Shown here: piece by piece, positions 23,865-30,730 of the stretch | How positions within the stretch are numbered: position 1 is the stretch's first letter | Layout: the number at the start of each line of letters is the position of its first letter | DNA from: SAR202 cluster bacterium bin16 | Lineage (GTDB): Bacteria > Chloroflexota > Dehalococcoidia > Lucifugimonadales > Australimonadaceae | Assembly (NCBI GenBank): GCA_002238425.1 | Contig: MPMJ01000028.1 | Coordinates: forward strand, 1 to 40,268 | Length of the DNA: 40,268 bases | Reading direction: 5' to 3' | The notes under the pieces: generated by a model | What the model was told of the DNA's origin: nothing | The model's database searches: none | What the model saw: the letters and a program-made list of their open reading frames with translations, nothing else | Position numbers and translations under genes: made by a program

Positions 23865-24926
23865 ATGCCCGTTATAGACGCAGACACCCACATCGACGAA
23901 CCGGAAGAGGCGTGGCAGTACATGGAGGGCGCGGCGGCGCGGTTCCGCCCCGTGACGATCTCCCCACGTGAGGGCGTCGTCCCCGGCGGGATAGACGCCT
24001 CCGCCAGCAGGTGGTGGCTCGTGGACGGCAGGCTCCGACAGCGGATGATCCGCGACGACGAGCTGACCGGCACGACGCTCAACTCGCGCGAGCTGCTGGA
24101 CGTGAACGAACGGCTGCAGCACATGGACGAGCGCGGCGTCGACATGCACGTCATCTACCCCACGTTCTTCCTCTCCTACATCACCGGCAACCCGGAGGCG
24201 GAGCGCGCGCTGGTCGACAGCTGGAGCCGCTACGTCTCCAGCAAATGCGCGCCGACCGAGGGCCGGCTGCGGTGGGTGGCGGTCCCGCCTCTGCTCGACA
24301 TCGACGCGTCCGTGAGCTACCTGCGCTGGGCGAAGGAGAACGGCGCGGTGGGCGTGTTCAAGCGAGGACTGGAGCACGGCAAGCGTGTCAGCGACCCGTA
24401 CTTCTTCCCGCTGTACGAGGAGGCGAGCGCGCTGGACATGCCGATCTGCATCCACACCGGCAGCGGCAACCCGACCGAGGCGCGGGTCGGCCACGGCGAC
24501 AGCCTGGGCGGCATCCCCATCATGGACGCGTTCCACGCGCTGGTGCTCTACGAGGTGCCGGACAAGTTCCCGAACATCCGCTGGGGCTTCATCGAGGCGG
24601 GCTCGACATGGATCCCGTACGTCGTCGACCGGCTGAAGGCTGAGAAGAAGCGCCGGTCGTGGATACGGAAGTTCGAGATGGGCGAGAACCTCTTCAAGCG
24701 GAACAAGTTCTTCGTGGCGGTGGACGCGGTCGAGGACATCTCGTACGTCCTGGAATACGGGACCGAGGACAGCCTGATGATGGGCACCGACTACTCGCAC
24801 TTCGACACGTCGGCTGAGCCTGACGCGATCGACGCGGTGCGCCGCTGGGCGTCGGAGGGCCGCATCAGCGACACGGTTGCGCGGAAGATCCTGGAGGACA
24901 ACCCGAAGGAGTTCTACGGGGTGTAA
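23865..24926 (+). CDS. amidohydrolase family (amidohydro_2, ACMSD-like) protein
   Basis: The 353-residue product is a TIM-barrel metal hydrolase or decarboxylase of the amidohydro_2 group. It opens PVIDADTHIDEPEEAW, carrying the N-terminal metal motif, has ICIHTGSGNP in the middle (metal His) and MMGTDYSHFD near the C-terminus with the catalytic Asp. Relatives include ACMSD and 2-hydroxybenzoate-type decarboxylases and many SAR202/Actinobacterial uncharacterised proteins. The reaction cannot be fixed. GGGGAGG stands before the ATG at 23865; the frame is open upstream to 23763 without a start signal. The gene stands alone between repeat-rich gaps. Confidence 0.9.
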   Translation: MPVIDADTHIDEPEEAWQYMEGAAARFRPVTISPREGVVPGGIDASASRWWLVDGRLRQRMIRDDELTGTTLNSRELLDVNERLQHMDERGVDMHVIYPTFFLSYITGNPEAERALVDSWSRYVSSKCAPTEGRLRWVAVPPLLDIDASVSYLRWAKENGAVGVFKRGLEHGKRVSDPYFFPLYEEASALDMPICIHTGSGNPTEARVGHGDSLGGIPIMDAFHALVLYEVPDKFPNIRWGFIEAGSTWIPYVVDRLKAEKKRRSWIRKFEMGENLFKRNKFFVAVDAVEDISYVLEYGTEDSLMMGTDYSHFDTSAEPDAIDAVRRWASEGRISDTVARKILEDNPKEFYGV

Positions 24927-24950
24927 GAGCAGGGCAGATGGCCACTGTCA

Positions 24951-25140
24951 TTCCGAGCGAAGCCGAGGAATCCCTCAGGAAACGCTCCGCACACGCGAAC
25001 GCTCCCCGAGAGATGTTTCGACTGCGCCTCCGGCTCCGCTCAACATGACACACCCTCCCCCGCCCTCCGCCCCGTGTGCCCTGCCCGGGCACGCTGGATT
25101 CCCGCCTTCGCGGGAATGACGGGGAAGGGCGGGAATGACG
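24951..25140. repeat. interspersed palindromic repeat cluster
   Basis: A complete copy of the long inverted module (GTCATTCCGAGCGAAGCCGA at 24949 on, to CTCAACATGACA at 25051) is followed by GTGCCCTGCCCGGGCAC (25076-25092) and CTGGATTCCCGCCTTCGCGGG (25094-25114). No gene is visible in it. Confidence 0.85.
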
Positions 25141-25164
25141 GAAGGGGCGTGAATCCCGGGTAAC

Positions 25165-25436
25165 AGAAGTGCCGGAGAGGTCTCTCGACCGCTCCGGCAC
25201 TGGCTTGTGCCCCGAGCTCTCGGGGCTCACCTTCCGCTCCGTTGCCGTTCCCGGCGATCACTGCCGGATTCGGGCCGCCTCAGGCTTCTGTGAGCCAATC
25301 TGGGCGCTTCTGCCCGCTTGTTGTAACGGAGCTTCCGGCTTCCGTTTGCCCTCCTCCGGCTGCCTCAGGCCGCCGGGAGGGCCGTACAAGGGAAGTGCCA
25401 CCGGTGATGCAGCACGTAGACCGCGCGTATGCCCAT
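25165..25436 (-). ncRNA. candidate structured RNA, family not recognised
   Basis: About 270 bases of non-repeat DNA contain a run of near-perfect hairpins. One is a 9-bp stem GTGCCGGAG/CTCCGGCAC enclosing a further GGTC/GACC stem (25169-25200); another is CCCCGAG/CTCGGGG flanked by GTG/CAC (25207-25230). Smaller stems are CCGGCGATCACTGCCGG (25251-25267), GGGCGCTTCTGCCC (25302-25315), AACGGA/TCCGTT (25325-25346) and GCCCTCC/GGAGGGC (25349-25382). The minus strand is favoured: it carries a strong ribosome binding site and short ORF at the upstream end, and its last hairpin is followed by TTCTGTT. A transposon guide RNA of the IscB/TnpB kind, a leader RNA or another family are all possible. Confidence 0.5.
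25365..25436 (-). CDS. 23-residue ORF with an ideal ribosome binding site
   Basis: AAAGGAGGT stands six bases before an ATG at 25436 and opens a 23-codon frame (MGIRAVYVLHHRW then HFPCTALPAA, stop at 25365-25367). This is the strongest Shine-Dalgarno match in the window for such a short frame. It could be a leader peptide. It could also be the beginning of a broken larger gene: VYVL..W H.PCT faintly recalls the N-terminal PLMP region of IscB-type proteins, a comparison from memory that I cannot test. The frame lies at the start of the structured RNA candidate. Confidence 0.4.
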   Translation of the reverse strand: MGIRAVYVLHHRWHFPCTALPAA

Positions 25437-25522
25437 GGTGTACCTCCTTTCGCGTCGACGCCCTCCGGAGCGGCACCTTGACCGCCCGCCTCCGTAGAGC
25501 GCTTATATCCAATGTAAACCCC

Positions 25523-25540
25523 GTTGCATGAACATGCAAC
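25523..25540. promoter_or_regulatory. GTTGCATG-AA-CATGCAAC inverted repeat
   Basis: Two perfect 8-base arms separated by AA form an operator-like palindrome, about 90 bases upstream (minus strand) of the 23-residue ORF. ATATAAG and TTTACA strings lie between the two (25503-25518), which could be promoter elements on the minus strand. Confidence 0.4.
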
Positions 25541-25608
25541 CCTTATCTGTGCGGATTTCGCGGCGGATTTCGAGCAGACGTTGTGAAACAGTTAACGAAT
25601 TCCCTGCG

Positions 25609-25680
25609 TCAAGTGCCTTCGCACCTGGCTTTCCCCCACCAGGCTTCCAGCCACTGGCGCACCGTCTGCTCATAGCCCAC
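25609..25680 (-). pseudogene. relic of the rarA 3' end
   Basis: The minus strand reads GYEQTVRQWLEAWWGKAR followed by CEGT and a stop at 25611-25609. This matches the end of intact rarA (GYEQTVRERLQAWWGKAR, residues 432-449 or so) at 16 of 18 positions, with the DNA also clearly similar but diverged. Sequence similarity stops at about 25680 toward the cassette. It is therefore a second, diverged copy of the rarA terminus, about 900 bases from the real one and in the same orientation. Confidence 0.8.
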
Positions 25681-25699
25681 ACTCCCTGCTGCTATCCTG

Positions 25700-25729
25700 T
25701 TGACGCGGGCGTTGAGCGAGTCCTATCGT
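25700..25729 (+). promoter_or_regulatory. candidate sigma70-type promoter of the DUF5678/retropepsin pair
   Basis: TTGACG (25700-25705) and TATCGT (25724-25729) are spaced by 18 bases, placing a start site near 25736, about 45 bases before the ATG at 25782. A TATCCT at 25693-25698 is an alternative -10. Confidence 0.5.
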
Positions 25730-25781
25730 CCGCGCACACGAGGACAGGGGCACTGCTGCCCACGAGAAGAAGGCACCGGCC

Positions 25782-26042
25782 ATGACCACAGAGACCCCCA
25801 CCAGAGAGGAACTTGACGCCCACTTTGACCGGTTCGGCCGAGACGTCGACTACCTCAACTCGATCTGGGCGCAGGTCAAAAGGGACTACCCCGACCAGTA
25901 TGTCGCGGTCTACGACGGAGAGATCGTGGCCAATCACCGGACGCTCAAGAAGGTACTTGGCACCTTGAAGACCAAGGGTTTCCTGCCCAACTACACCCTC
26001 GTCCGATTCGCGGCCAAGAAGCCCAGGAAGCTCATTCTGTAA
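25782..26042 (+). CDS. DUF5678-like small protein
   Basis: The 86-residue product has the pattern I associate with DUF5678: W...K..YPDQYVAVYDGEIVA then a helix and a final strand pair (YTLVRFAAKKPRKLIL). The domain has no established function. GAAGAAGG precedes the ATG. The stop codon is one base from the GTG start of the retropepsin-like gene, so the two are translated from one message. Genes of this kind often accompany small aspartyl-protease-like genes; a shared role is inferred from adjacency only. No signal peptide or membrane segment is present. Confidence 0.7.
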   Translation: MTTETPTREELDAHFDRFGRDVDYLNSIWAQVKRDYPDQYVAVYDGEIVANHRTLKKVLGTLKTKGFLPNYTLVRFAAKKPRKLIL

Positions 26043-26043
26043 C

Positions 26044-26478
26044 GTGGCGATAGAGGGGTACTACAAGAGCGACGACCCGCCCGCTCCCTACGTCTACGGC
26101 GAGATTTACCTTCCTGACCTGCATCTCCGCGGAGATATCGAATTCCTGGTGGACAGTGGCGCCGACGCGACATCCCTGATGCCCCCCGACCTGGATCAGA
26201 TAGGGGTCGACCTCATGAGGGTTCGCGGGACTCACCGGAGAGTGGGTGGTGTCGGAGGTGAGGCCAGGTACAAGAGGACGAGGGCTGTCCTCCGGTTTCG
26301 GGACCACGATGCATTCGGTCATTTCCAGGAGTTCGAGATAGACATCCACCTGATGGCCGGCAGCGAAGGACAGCAGTTGCCGTCGCTGTTGGGGCGCGAC
26401 ATCCTGAATGAGTGCGAGTGCACTCTCGACGGGGTCAGGGAGCGGGTCGCCATCAGGCGGCTTACAGGCGAAGGCTAG
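26044..26478 (+). CDS. retropepsin-like aspartyl protease domain protein
   Basis: The 144-residue product contains the two hallmarks of a single-domain retropepsin-type protease: FLVDSGADATSL near residues 34-45, where DSG is the catalytic Asp motif, and LPSLLGRDILNE near 116-127, the hydrophobic-hydrophobic-Gly-Arg-Asp element that closes the fold. Such proteins act as homodimers. Bacterial members of this size are mostly uncharacterised. Translation starts at a GTG directly behind the DUF5678 stop; no ATG is available nearby. No signal peptide or membrane helix is visible, so it is probably cytoplasmic. The pair lies between a relic of the rarA end and intact rarA. Confidence 0.82.
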   Translation: MAIEGYYKSDDPPAPYVYGEIYLPDLHLRGDIEFLVDSGADATSLMPPDLDQIGVDLMRVRGTHRRVGGVGGEARYKRTRAVLRFRDHDAFGHFQEFEIDIHLMAGSEGQQLPSLLGRDILNECECTLDGVRERVAIRRLTGEG

Positions 26479-26497
26479 CGCCGATCAGGCGCCCTCG

Positions 26498-26550
26498 CGC
26501 TCTGGATTCCCGCTTTCGCGGGAATGACGGAGGGGGCGCGGGAATGACGG
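26498..26550. repeat. CTGGATTCCCGCTTTCGCGGGAATGACGG module
   Basis: A CTGGATTCCCGCTTTCGCGG palindrome (26501-26520) with GAATGACGGAGGGGGCGCGG and its partial repeat occupies the gap to the rarA stop codon. Confidence 0.75.
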
Positions 26551-26573
26551 AGGGGGCCGCTGGCAGGTCGTGG

Positions 26574-27935
26574 TCAGGGAGCGCGCCTGGCTTTTCCCCA
26601 CCAGGCCTGGAGCCGCTCGCGGACGGTTTGTTCGTAGCCCTGGTCGCCGGGCTCGTAGAAGTGCTTGCCAGCGAGCTCGTCCGGCAGGTTCTGCTGTCCC
26701 GCGAAGTGGCCCTTGTAATCGTGGGCGTACTTGTACTCCGCGCCGTAGCCGAGGTTGCGCATGAGGCCGGTGGGGGCGTTGCGCAGGTGGAGCGGCACGG
26801 GGTGCTGCTTCCCGCTCCGCACCTCGTCCATCGCGCGGTTCAGCGCCATGTAGGACGCGTTGCTCTTGGGGGCGGTCGCGAGGTAGACCGTGGCCTCGGC
26901 CAGCGGTATCGCGCCCTCGGGCAGGCCGATGAAATGGACGGCCTGTTGCGCTGCGATGGCGACCGGCAGCGCCTGCGGGTCGGCCATGCCGACGTCCTCC
27001 GACGCGAGGATGACGACGCGCCGCGCGATGAAGAGCGGGTCCTCGCCCGCCTCGAGCATGCGCGCGAGCCAGTAGACCGCGGCGTCCGGGTCGGATGCAC
27101 GGACGGACTTGATGAACGCGGAGATGGTGTCGTAGTGGTTGTCGCCGGCCTTGTCGTAGTGGAGGGCGCGGCGCTGGAGCGCCTCCTCCATGAGCGGGCG
27201 GTCGATCCGTTTCGTGCCGTCGGGGTAACGGAGCGCGATCTCGGTGGCGAGCTCGATGCCGTTCAGCGCGACGCGGGCGTCGCCGGATGCGACCTCCTGC
27301 AGGAAGGCGAGCGCGTCGGGGTCGAGCGTGACGCGCTCGTTGCCGAGGCCGCGCTCGGTGTCGGCGAGCGCGTGGCGGACGACGTGGGCTATCTCGTCGT
27401 CGGAGAGCGGCTTGAGCGTGAGGACGCGGGTGCGGGAGAGGAGCGCGGAGATGACCTCGAACGACGGGTTCTCGGTCGTCGCGCCGATGAATGTGACGGT
27501 GCCGTTCTCAACGTGGGGGAGGATGGCGTCCTGCTGCGCCTTGTTGAAGCGGTGCACCTCGTCGACGAAGAGGATGGTGCCGAGGTCCTCAGTGGCGCGT
27601 ATCTCGCGGGCCTCCTCGACGGCCTGCCGGAGGTCGGCGACGCCTGAGGTGACGGCGGAGACGCCGATAAAGTGCGACTTCGTGAGCCCGGCGACGAGCC
27701 GCGCGAGCGTCGTCTTGCCGGTGCCGGGCGGGCCCCAGAGCACCATGGAGGGCACCTGGCCGGTGCGGATGGCGCGCTCCAGCACGTGGCCCTCGCCGAG
27801 GAGGTGGCGCTGTCCGACGTACTCCTGGAGCGTGCGGGGACGCATGCGGGCCGCGAGCGGGGCGTTCTCGTCCTCGTGCTGCCGCCGCACGTGCTCGAAG
27901 AGCGTCTGTTCCTTCCGCATGCCGCGCTGTGTCAT
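26574..27935 (-). CDS. rarA: replication-associated recombination protein A (RarA/MgsA), AAA ATPase
   Basis: The 453-residue product is a clamp-loader-like AAA ATPase acting at stalled replication forks. It has ARMRPRTLQEYVGQRHLLG, Walker A GPPGTGKTT (68-76), Walker B FVDEVHRF (D125, E126), sensor segment FIGATTENPSFE and arginine finger region ALLSRTRV, then the RarA-specific C-terminal domain (ASEDVGMADPQAL, NAPTGLMRNLGYG). No Shine-Dalgarno is visible before the ATG at 27935, but TAACCT stands seven bases upstream, so a leaderless message is likely and supports this start over the ATG five codons later. Its last 18 residues are duplicated as a relic at 25609-25680. Confidence 0.95.
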   Translation of the reverse strand: MTQRGMRKEQTLFEHVRRQHEDENAPLAARMRPRTLQEYVGQRHLLGEGHVLERAIRTGQVPSMVLWGPPGTGKTTLARLVAGLTKSHFIGVSAVTSGVADLRQAVEEAREIRATEDLGTILFVDEVHRFNKAQQDAILPHVENGTVTFIGATTENPSFEVISALLSRTRVLTLKPLSDDEIAHVVRHALADTERGLGNERVTLDPDALAFLQEVASGDARVALNGIELATEIALRYPDGTKRIDRPLMEEALQRRALHYDKAGDNHYDTISAFIKSVRASDPDAAVYWLARMLEAGEDPLFIARRVVILASEDVGMADPQALPVAIAAQQAVHFIGLPEGAIPLAEATVYLATAPKSNASYMALNRAMDEVRSGKQHPVPLHLRNAPTGLMRNLGYGAEYKYAHDYKGHFAGQQNLPDELAGKHFYEPGDQGYEQTVRERLQAWWGKARRAP

Positions 27936-27941
27936 GGCTGA

Positions 27942-27947
27942 AGGTTA
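27942..27947 (-). promoter_or_regulatory. candidate -10 box of a leaderless rarA transcript
   Basis: TAACCT on the minus strand ends seven bases before the rarA ATG, the spacing at which transcription would begin at the start codon. Confidence 0.4.
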
Positions 27948-27989
27948 CACCTACGGCAGCAGCAGAGGTTACCGGGGCGTGATTCCCTT

Positions 27990-28130
27990 GGAGGGGCGTG
28001 GTTCGACAGGCTCACCATGAGCGGGTTGCGTGCCCACGCGGGGGGCGGTTCGCGAACCGCCCCTACACCAGGCGAGGTTGCGCGCTAAAGAGCGGGCCTT
28101 CGCAGGTACGACGAGGAGGGGCGCGAGGGG
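27990..28130. repeat. interspersed palindromic repeat cluster
   Basis: Modules: GGTTCGACAGGCTCACCATG (27999-28018), GGCGGTTCGCGAACCGCC (28044-28061) with CCTACACC, and AGGTTGCGCGCTAAAGAGCG with GGCCTTCGCAGG (28074-28106). No gene is visible. Confidence 0.8.
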
Positions 28131-28135
28131 GCGGA

Positions 28136-28687
28136 TCAGCGGGGCGAGAAGCTGCTTATGGCGAAGCTGGTTTCTTCGTCGGCCATGCGTTCGTCGTGAT
28201 CGATGAACAGGCTCGTTGGGTAGCCGTAGGTTTCGTCGTAGGAGACTTCGATGCGGGCGGCGTTGTTCGTGATGGCGTCCTGGATGAGGGCGAAGAGGTC
28301 GTCGATGGGAACGAAACGCTCCGGTGCGGGGATGGCGTCGATGCCGGGGTCGGCGGGATCCACGGCGGTGACGCTGCCGCCACTCACGGTCACCTGCGTG
28401 TCCGCAAGGTATGCCTCGGGGCAGAAGCAGACCCACGCGCCGGTGTAGGCGTAGTCGGCGACGCCGGAGTGCTCCCACCGTTCCTGGGCCTGCAGGAGAG
28501 CCGCCTGAGGCGAGCCGGGGGTGCTTGCCGTGGGGGTTGGCGTCGGCGGCGGGGGCACAGGCGTCGGTGTGGAGGTGGCCGCAGGAGGCAGCGGCGTGGG
28601 AGTGGGGGTTGGGTTGTCCGCTCCGCATGCCGCGATGAGCACGAGCATCGCCACTCCTGCCATCGCTACGGTCATCCGCTTGAGCAT
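28136..28687 (-). CDS. DUF6174-type lipoprotein
   Basis: The 183-residue product starts with a lipoprotein signal peptide (KRMTVAMAGVAMLVLIAAC, Cys after IAA), then a Thr/Pro linker of about 40 residues, then a domain resembling DUF6174: W....V.DY.Y.GAWVCFCPEAY, then VTVSGGSVTAV and a C-terminal VSYDETYGYPTSLFID. The protein is presumably anchored on the outer face of the membrane by LspA-processed lipidation; the domain's function is unknown. GGAGG seven bases upstream fixes the ATG at 28687 rather than 28738. A paralogue lies 560 bases further right on the same strand. Confidence 0.82.
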   Translation of the reverse strand: MLKRMTVAMAGVAMLVLIAACGADNPTPTPTPLPPAATSTPTPVPPPPTPTPTASTPGSPQAALLQAQERWEHSGVADYAYTGAWVCFCPEAYLADTQVTVSGGSVTAVDPADPGIDAIPAPERFVPIDDLFALIQDAITNNAARIEVSYDETYGYPTSLFIDHDERMADEETSFAISSFSPR

Positions 28688-28703
28688 CTGCGTCCTCCGC
28701 GTC

Positions 28704-28757
28704 GTTGCCGACCCTTCAAGTTGTTGCCGACCCTTCAAGTTGTTGCCGACCCTTCAA
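28704..28757. repeat. 19-bp tandem repeat, three copies
   Basis: GTTGCCGACCCTTCAAGTT occurs at 28704-28722 and 28723-28741 exactly, and its first 16 bases again at 28742-28757. It lies 17 bases upstream of the lipoprotein start codon on the minus strand, so copy number could affect expression or be a regulator binding array. Confidence 0.85.
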
Positions 28758-28789
28758 TGAGTGATACGCGCGCGGGCGCTGAAACGTTC

Positions 28790-29225
28790 CCCGGCTCCGC
28801 TCAGCATGACGTTCCCCATCCCCACCTCTCTGCCCGTGTGCCCTGTCGGGCACGCTGGATTCCCGCTTTCGCGGGAATGACGGGAAGGGCGTGGTTCGAC
28901 GGGCTCACCATGAGCGGGCTGCGAGGTTGCGCAAGGGGCGGTTCGCGACCGCCCCTACACCGGGCGGGGTTGCGCGCTAAAGCGCGGGCCTTCGCAGGAA
29001 CGACGAAGGGGCGCGGGGATGACGGGCTCGCCATGAGCGGCCCGATACCCGCCCCGAGAGGATGTTGCGCGCTAAAGCGCGGACTCCGCCTCCGGCTTCG
29101 CTCAACATGACAACGCCGGACCACCCCCTTCCTGACCTTCTCCCATCGAGAGGGAAGGGACCTGACGCCCATCCTGCCCCGGGCTGCGGGGTTGCGCGCT
29201 GAAGCGCGGGCCTTCGCAGGAACGA
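28790..29225. repeat. long mosaic of palindromic repeat modules
   Basis: Modules in order: GTGTGCCCTGTCGGGCAC (28835-28852), CTGGATTCCCGCTTTCGCGG (28854-28873), GGTTCGACGGGCTCACCATG (28892-28911), GGCGGTTCGCGACCGCCCC (28937-28955), GGTTGCGCGCTAAAGCGCGGGCC (28968-28990), a second GCTCGCCATGAGCGG, a second and third GTTGCGCGCT piece (29061, 29192), and a CTTCTCCCATCGAGAGGGAAG module. No gene is visible in this 560-base gap. Confidence 0.82.
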
Positions 29226-29248
29226 CGAGGAAGGGCGCGGTGCCCGGA

Positions 29249-30274
29249 TCAGCGGGGCGTGAAGCTGCGCACGGTGAAGCCGCGTTCTTCGTCCTCGACC
29301 TCGTCGTCGTAGTTGATGAAGAAGAAGGTGGGGTAGGAGTACTCCTCGTCGTAGTTGACGTCGATGCTGTGCGCGCCCTGGTCGACGGCGTCCTGCAGGA
29401 GTTCGAAGAGTCCCGCGATGGGGATGAAACGCTCCGGCACGGGGATGACGGCGATGTTCGGGTCGGCCGAGGAGACGGAGGTCACTGCGTTGTCGCGGAC
29501 GCTGACCGCAGCGGTGGCGACATAGAACTCGTCGCAGGCGAGGCAGACCCACGCGCCGGTGTAGTCGTAGTTGACGAGGCCCCTGCGCTCCCATATGCCC
29601 CGGTTGCGGAAGAGGTGCGCCTGCTGGGAGTCGATGTCCCGCACGAGGTAGACGTCCTCGAATCCGGGGATGTCGAGCTCCACCTCGGCGTTCCGGATCC
29701 ACGTGAGCGCTGCCACACGGCGGCTGTAGCGGCCGTCCGGCAGGTCGGCGTCGATCAGCGGGACGTCGAGGTCGTCGAAGGGGATGCCCAGGTTGCGCGC
29801 CGGTTGCGGGAGCGGGACATCGACGGTCTGGGAGTGCTCGCCGCTGGTCAGCTCGATCCGCATTGCGTGTACGGCGCGGGTGAAGTCGCAGCCGCCGCCG
29901 TTGATGGCGTCGTACGCGGTGGGCACGGGGTCCTGGCCTATCTCGGCCATCAGGTACTCGGACGCGTAGGCCTCCGTTGTGATGCAGAGCGCCTCAGGTT
30001 CGTCCGGCGGCTCCTCGGTGGGCGTTGGCGTGGGAACCGGCGTGGGGGTTGGCGGCAGGGGAGTCGGCGTCGGCTCCAGCGTTGGCGGTATGGGCGTTGC
30101 CGTTGCTGCCGGAGGAGGCGTGGCAGTCGGGACCGGCGTCGGGATGGCCGTCGCGGGAGCGGGCGTGGCGGTAGGCAGGGGAGTGGCCGTGGGCGTGGGG
30201 GTGGGCGCCGCGCTGCACGCGGCGGTCCAGAGGGCGGCGGTCAGGAGTGCGGTCAGCAGAGCGAGTCGAGGCAT
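29249..30274 (-). CDS. DUF6174-type lipoprotein, long paralogue
   Basis: The 341-residue product begins with a signal peptide ending LWTAAC, followed by an approximately 70-residue Thr/Pro/Ala linker. It then has a middle region (LCITTEAYASEYLMAEIGQD and GGGCDFTRAVHAMRIELTSG) without recognisable family, and a C-terminal DUF6174-like domain of the same pattern as the gene at 28136: W...GLVNYDYTGAWVCLAC, VSVRDNAV, VPERFIPI, VNYDEEYSYPTFFFINYDDE. Two copies in the same orientation suggest tandem duplication followed by repeat invasion of the spacer. GGAG precedes the ATG at 30274. Function unknown; extracytoplasmic location is likely. Confidence 0.83.
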   Translation of the reverse strand: MPRLALLTALLTAALWTAACSAAPTPTPTATPLPTATPAPATAIPTPVPTATPPPAATATPIPPTLEPTPTPLPPTPTPVPTPTPTEEPPDEPEALCITTEAYASEYLMAEIGQDPVPTAYDAINGGGCDFTRAVHAMRIELTSGEHSQTVDVPLPQPARNLGIPFDDLDVPLIDADLPDGRYSRRVAALTWIRNAEVELDIPGFEDVYLVRDIDSQQAHLFRNRGIWERRGLVNYDYTGAWVCLACDEFYVATAAVSVRDNAVTSVSSADPNIAVIPVPERFIPIAGLFELLQDAVDQGAHSIDVNYDEEYSYPTFFFINYDDEVEDEERGFTVRSFTPR

Positions 30275-30344
30275 GGGTGTGGGTCTCCTTTCGTAGAATT
30301 ATACGGGGTGGCGGGGTTGGTGGTTCCGAGGGGAGGGGGAGCGG

Positions 30345-30690
30345 CGGATTGTCATTCCGAGTGGGCCGAGGAATCTCTCGGGAGACGTCCCGCTGGCGCA
30401 AGCGTTCTCCGAGAGATGTTTCGACTCCGCCTTCGGCTCCGCTCAACATGACAAATTCGGGGGCCCACCCCCTTCCTAACCTTCCCCATCGAGGGGGAAG
30501 GGACCTGACGCCCACCCGCCCCACGATCCCCTCCCGTGTGCCCTGGCGGGCACGCTGGATTCCCGCCTTCGCGGGAATGACGAGGACTGGGGCTGTGTGG
30601 TTCGACAGGCTCACCATGAGCGGAGGCAGGGGGGCGGTTCGCGAACCGCCCCTACACCGGGCATCATTCCCGCGAAAGCGGGAGTGACGG
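30345..30690. repeat. long mosaic of palindromic repeat modules
   Basis: A full long inverted module (TGTCATTCCGAGTGGGCCGA from 30349 to CTCAACATGACA at 30452) is followed by CCTTCCCCATCGAGGGGGAAGG (30481-30502), GTGTGCCCTGGCGGGCAC (30536-30553), CTGGATTCCCGCCTTCGCGG (30555-30574), GGTTCGACAGGCTCACCATG (30599-30618), GGCGGTTCGCGAACCGCC (30633-30650) and TCATTCCCGCGAAAGCGGG (30664-30682). No gene is visible. Confidence 0.85.
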
Positions 30691-30718
30691 CGAAAGGCGG
30701 GGGTGACGGGGGCAGGGG

Positions 30719-30724
30719 TATAAT
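30719..30724 (+). promoter_or_regulatory. TATAAT -10 box of a leaderless moaDE transcript
   Basis: A consensus TATAAT ends six bases before the ATG at 30731. Transcription would start at about the A of the start codon. No ribosome binding site is present, in agreement. Confidence 0.6.
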
Positions 30725-30730
30725 CGCGGC

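Noticed and set aside
25165-25436. Group II intron or tmRNA
   Set aside because: No domain V-like hairpin, no reverse transcriptase frame, and no tRNA-like end or tag frame could be found.
25258-25539. 93-codon minus-strand ORF as a gene
   Set aside because: It lacks a ribosome binding site, runs across all the predicted stems, and competes with the short ORF at 25365-25436 that does have one.
28704-28757. CRISPR array
   Set aside because: The 19-bp units are directly adjacent with no spacers, and no cas gene is present. The other repeats are palindromic modules of variable order, not repeat-spacer arrays.
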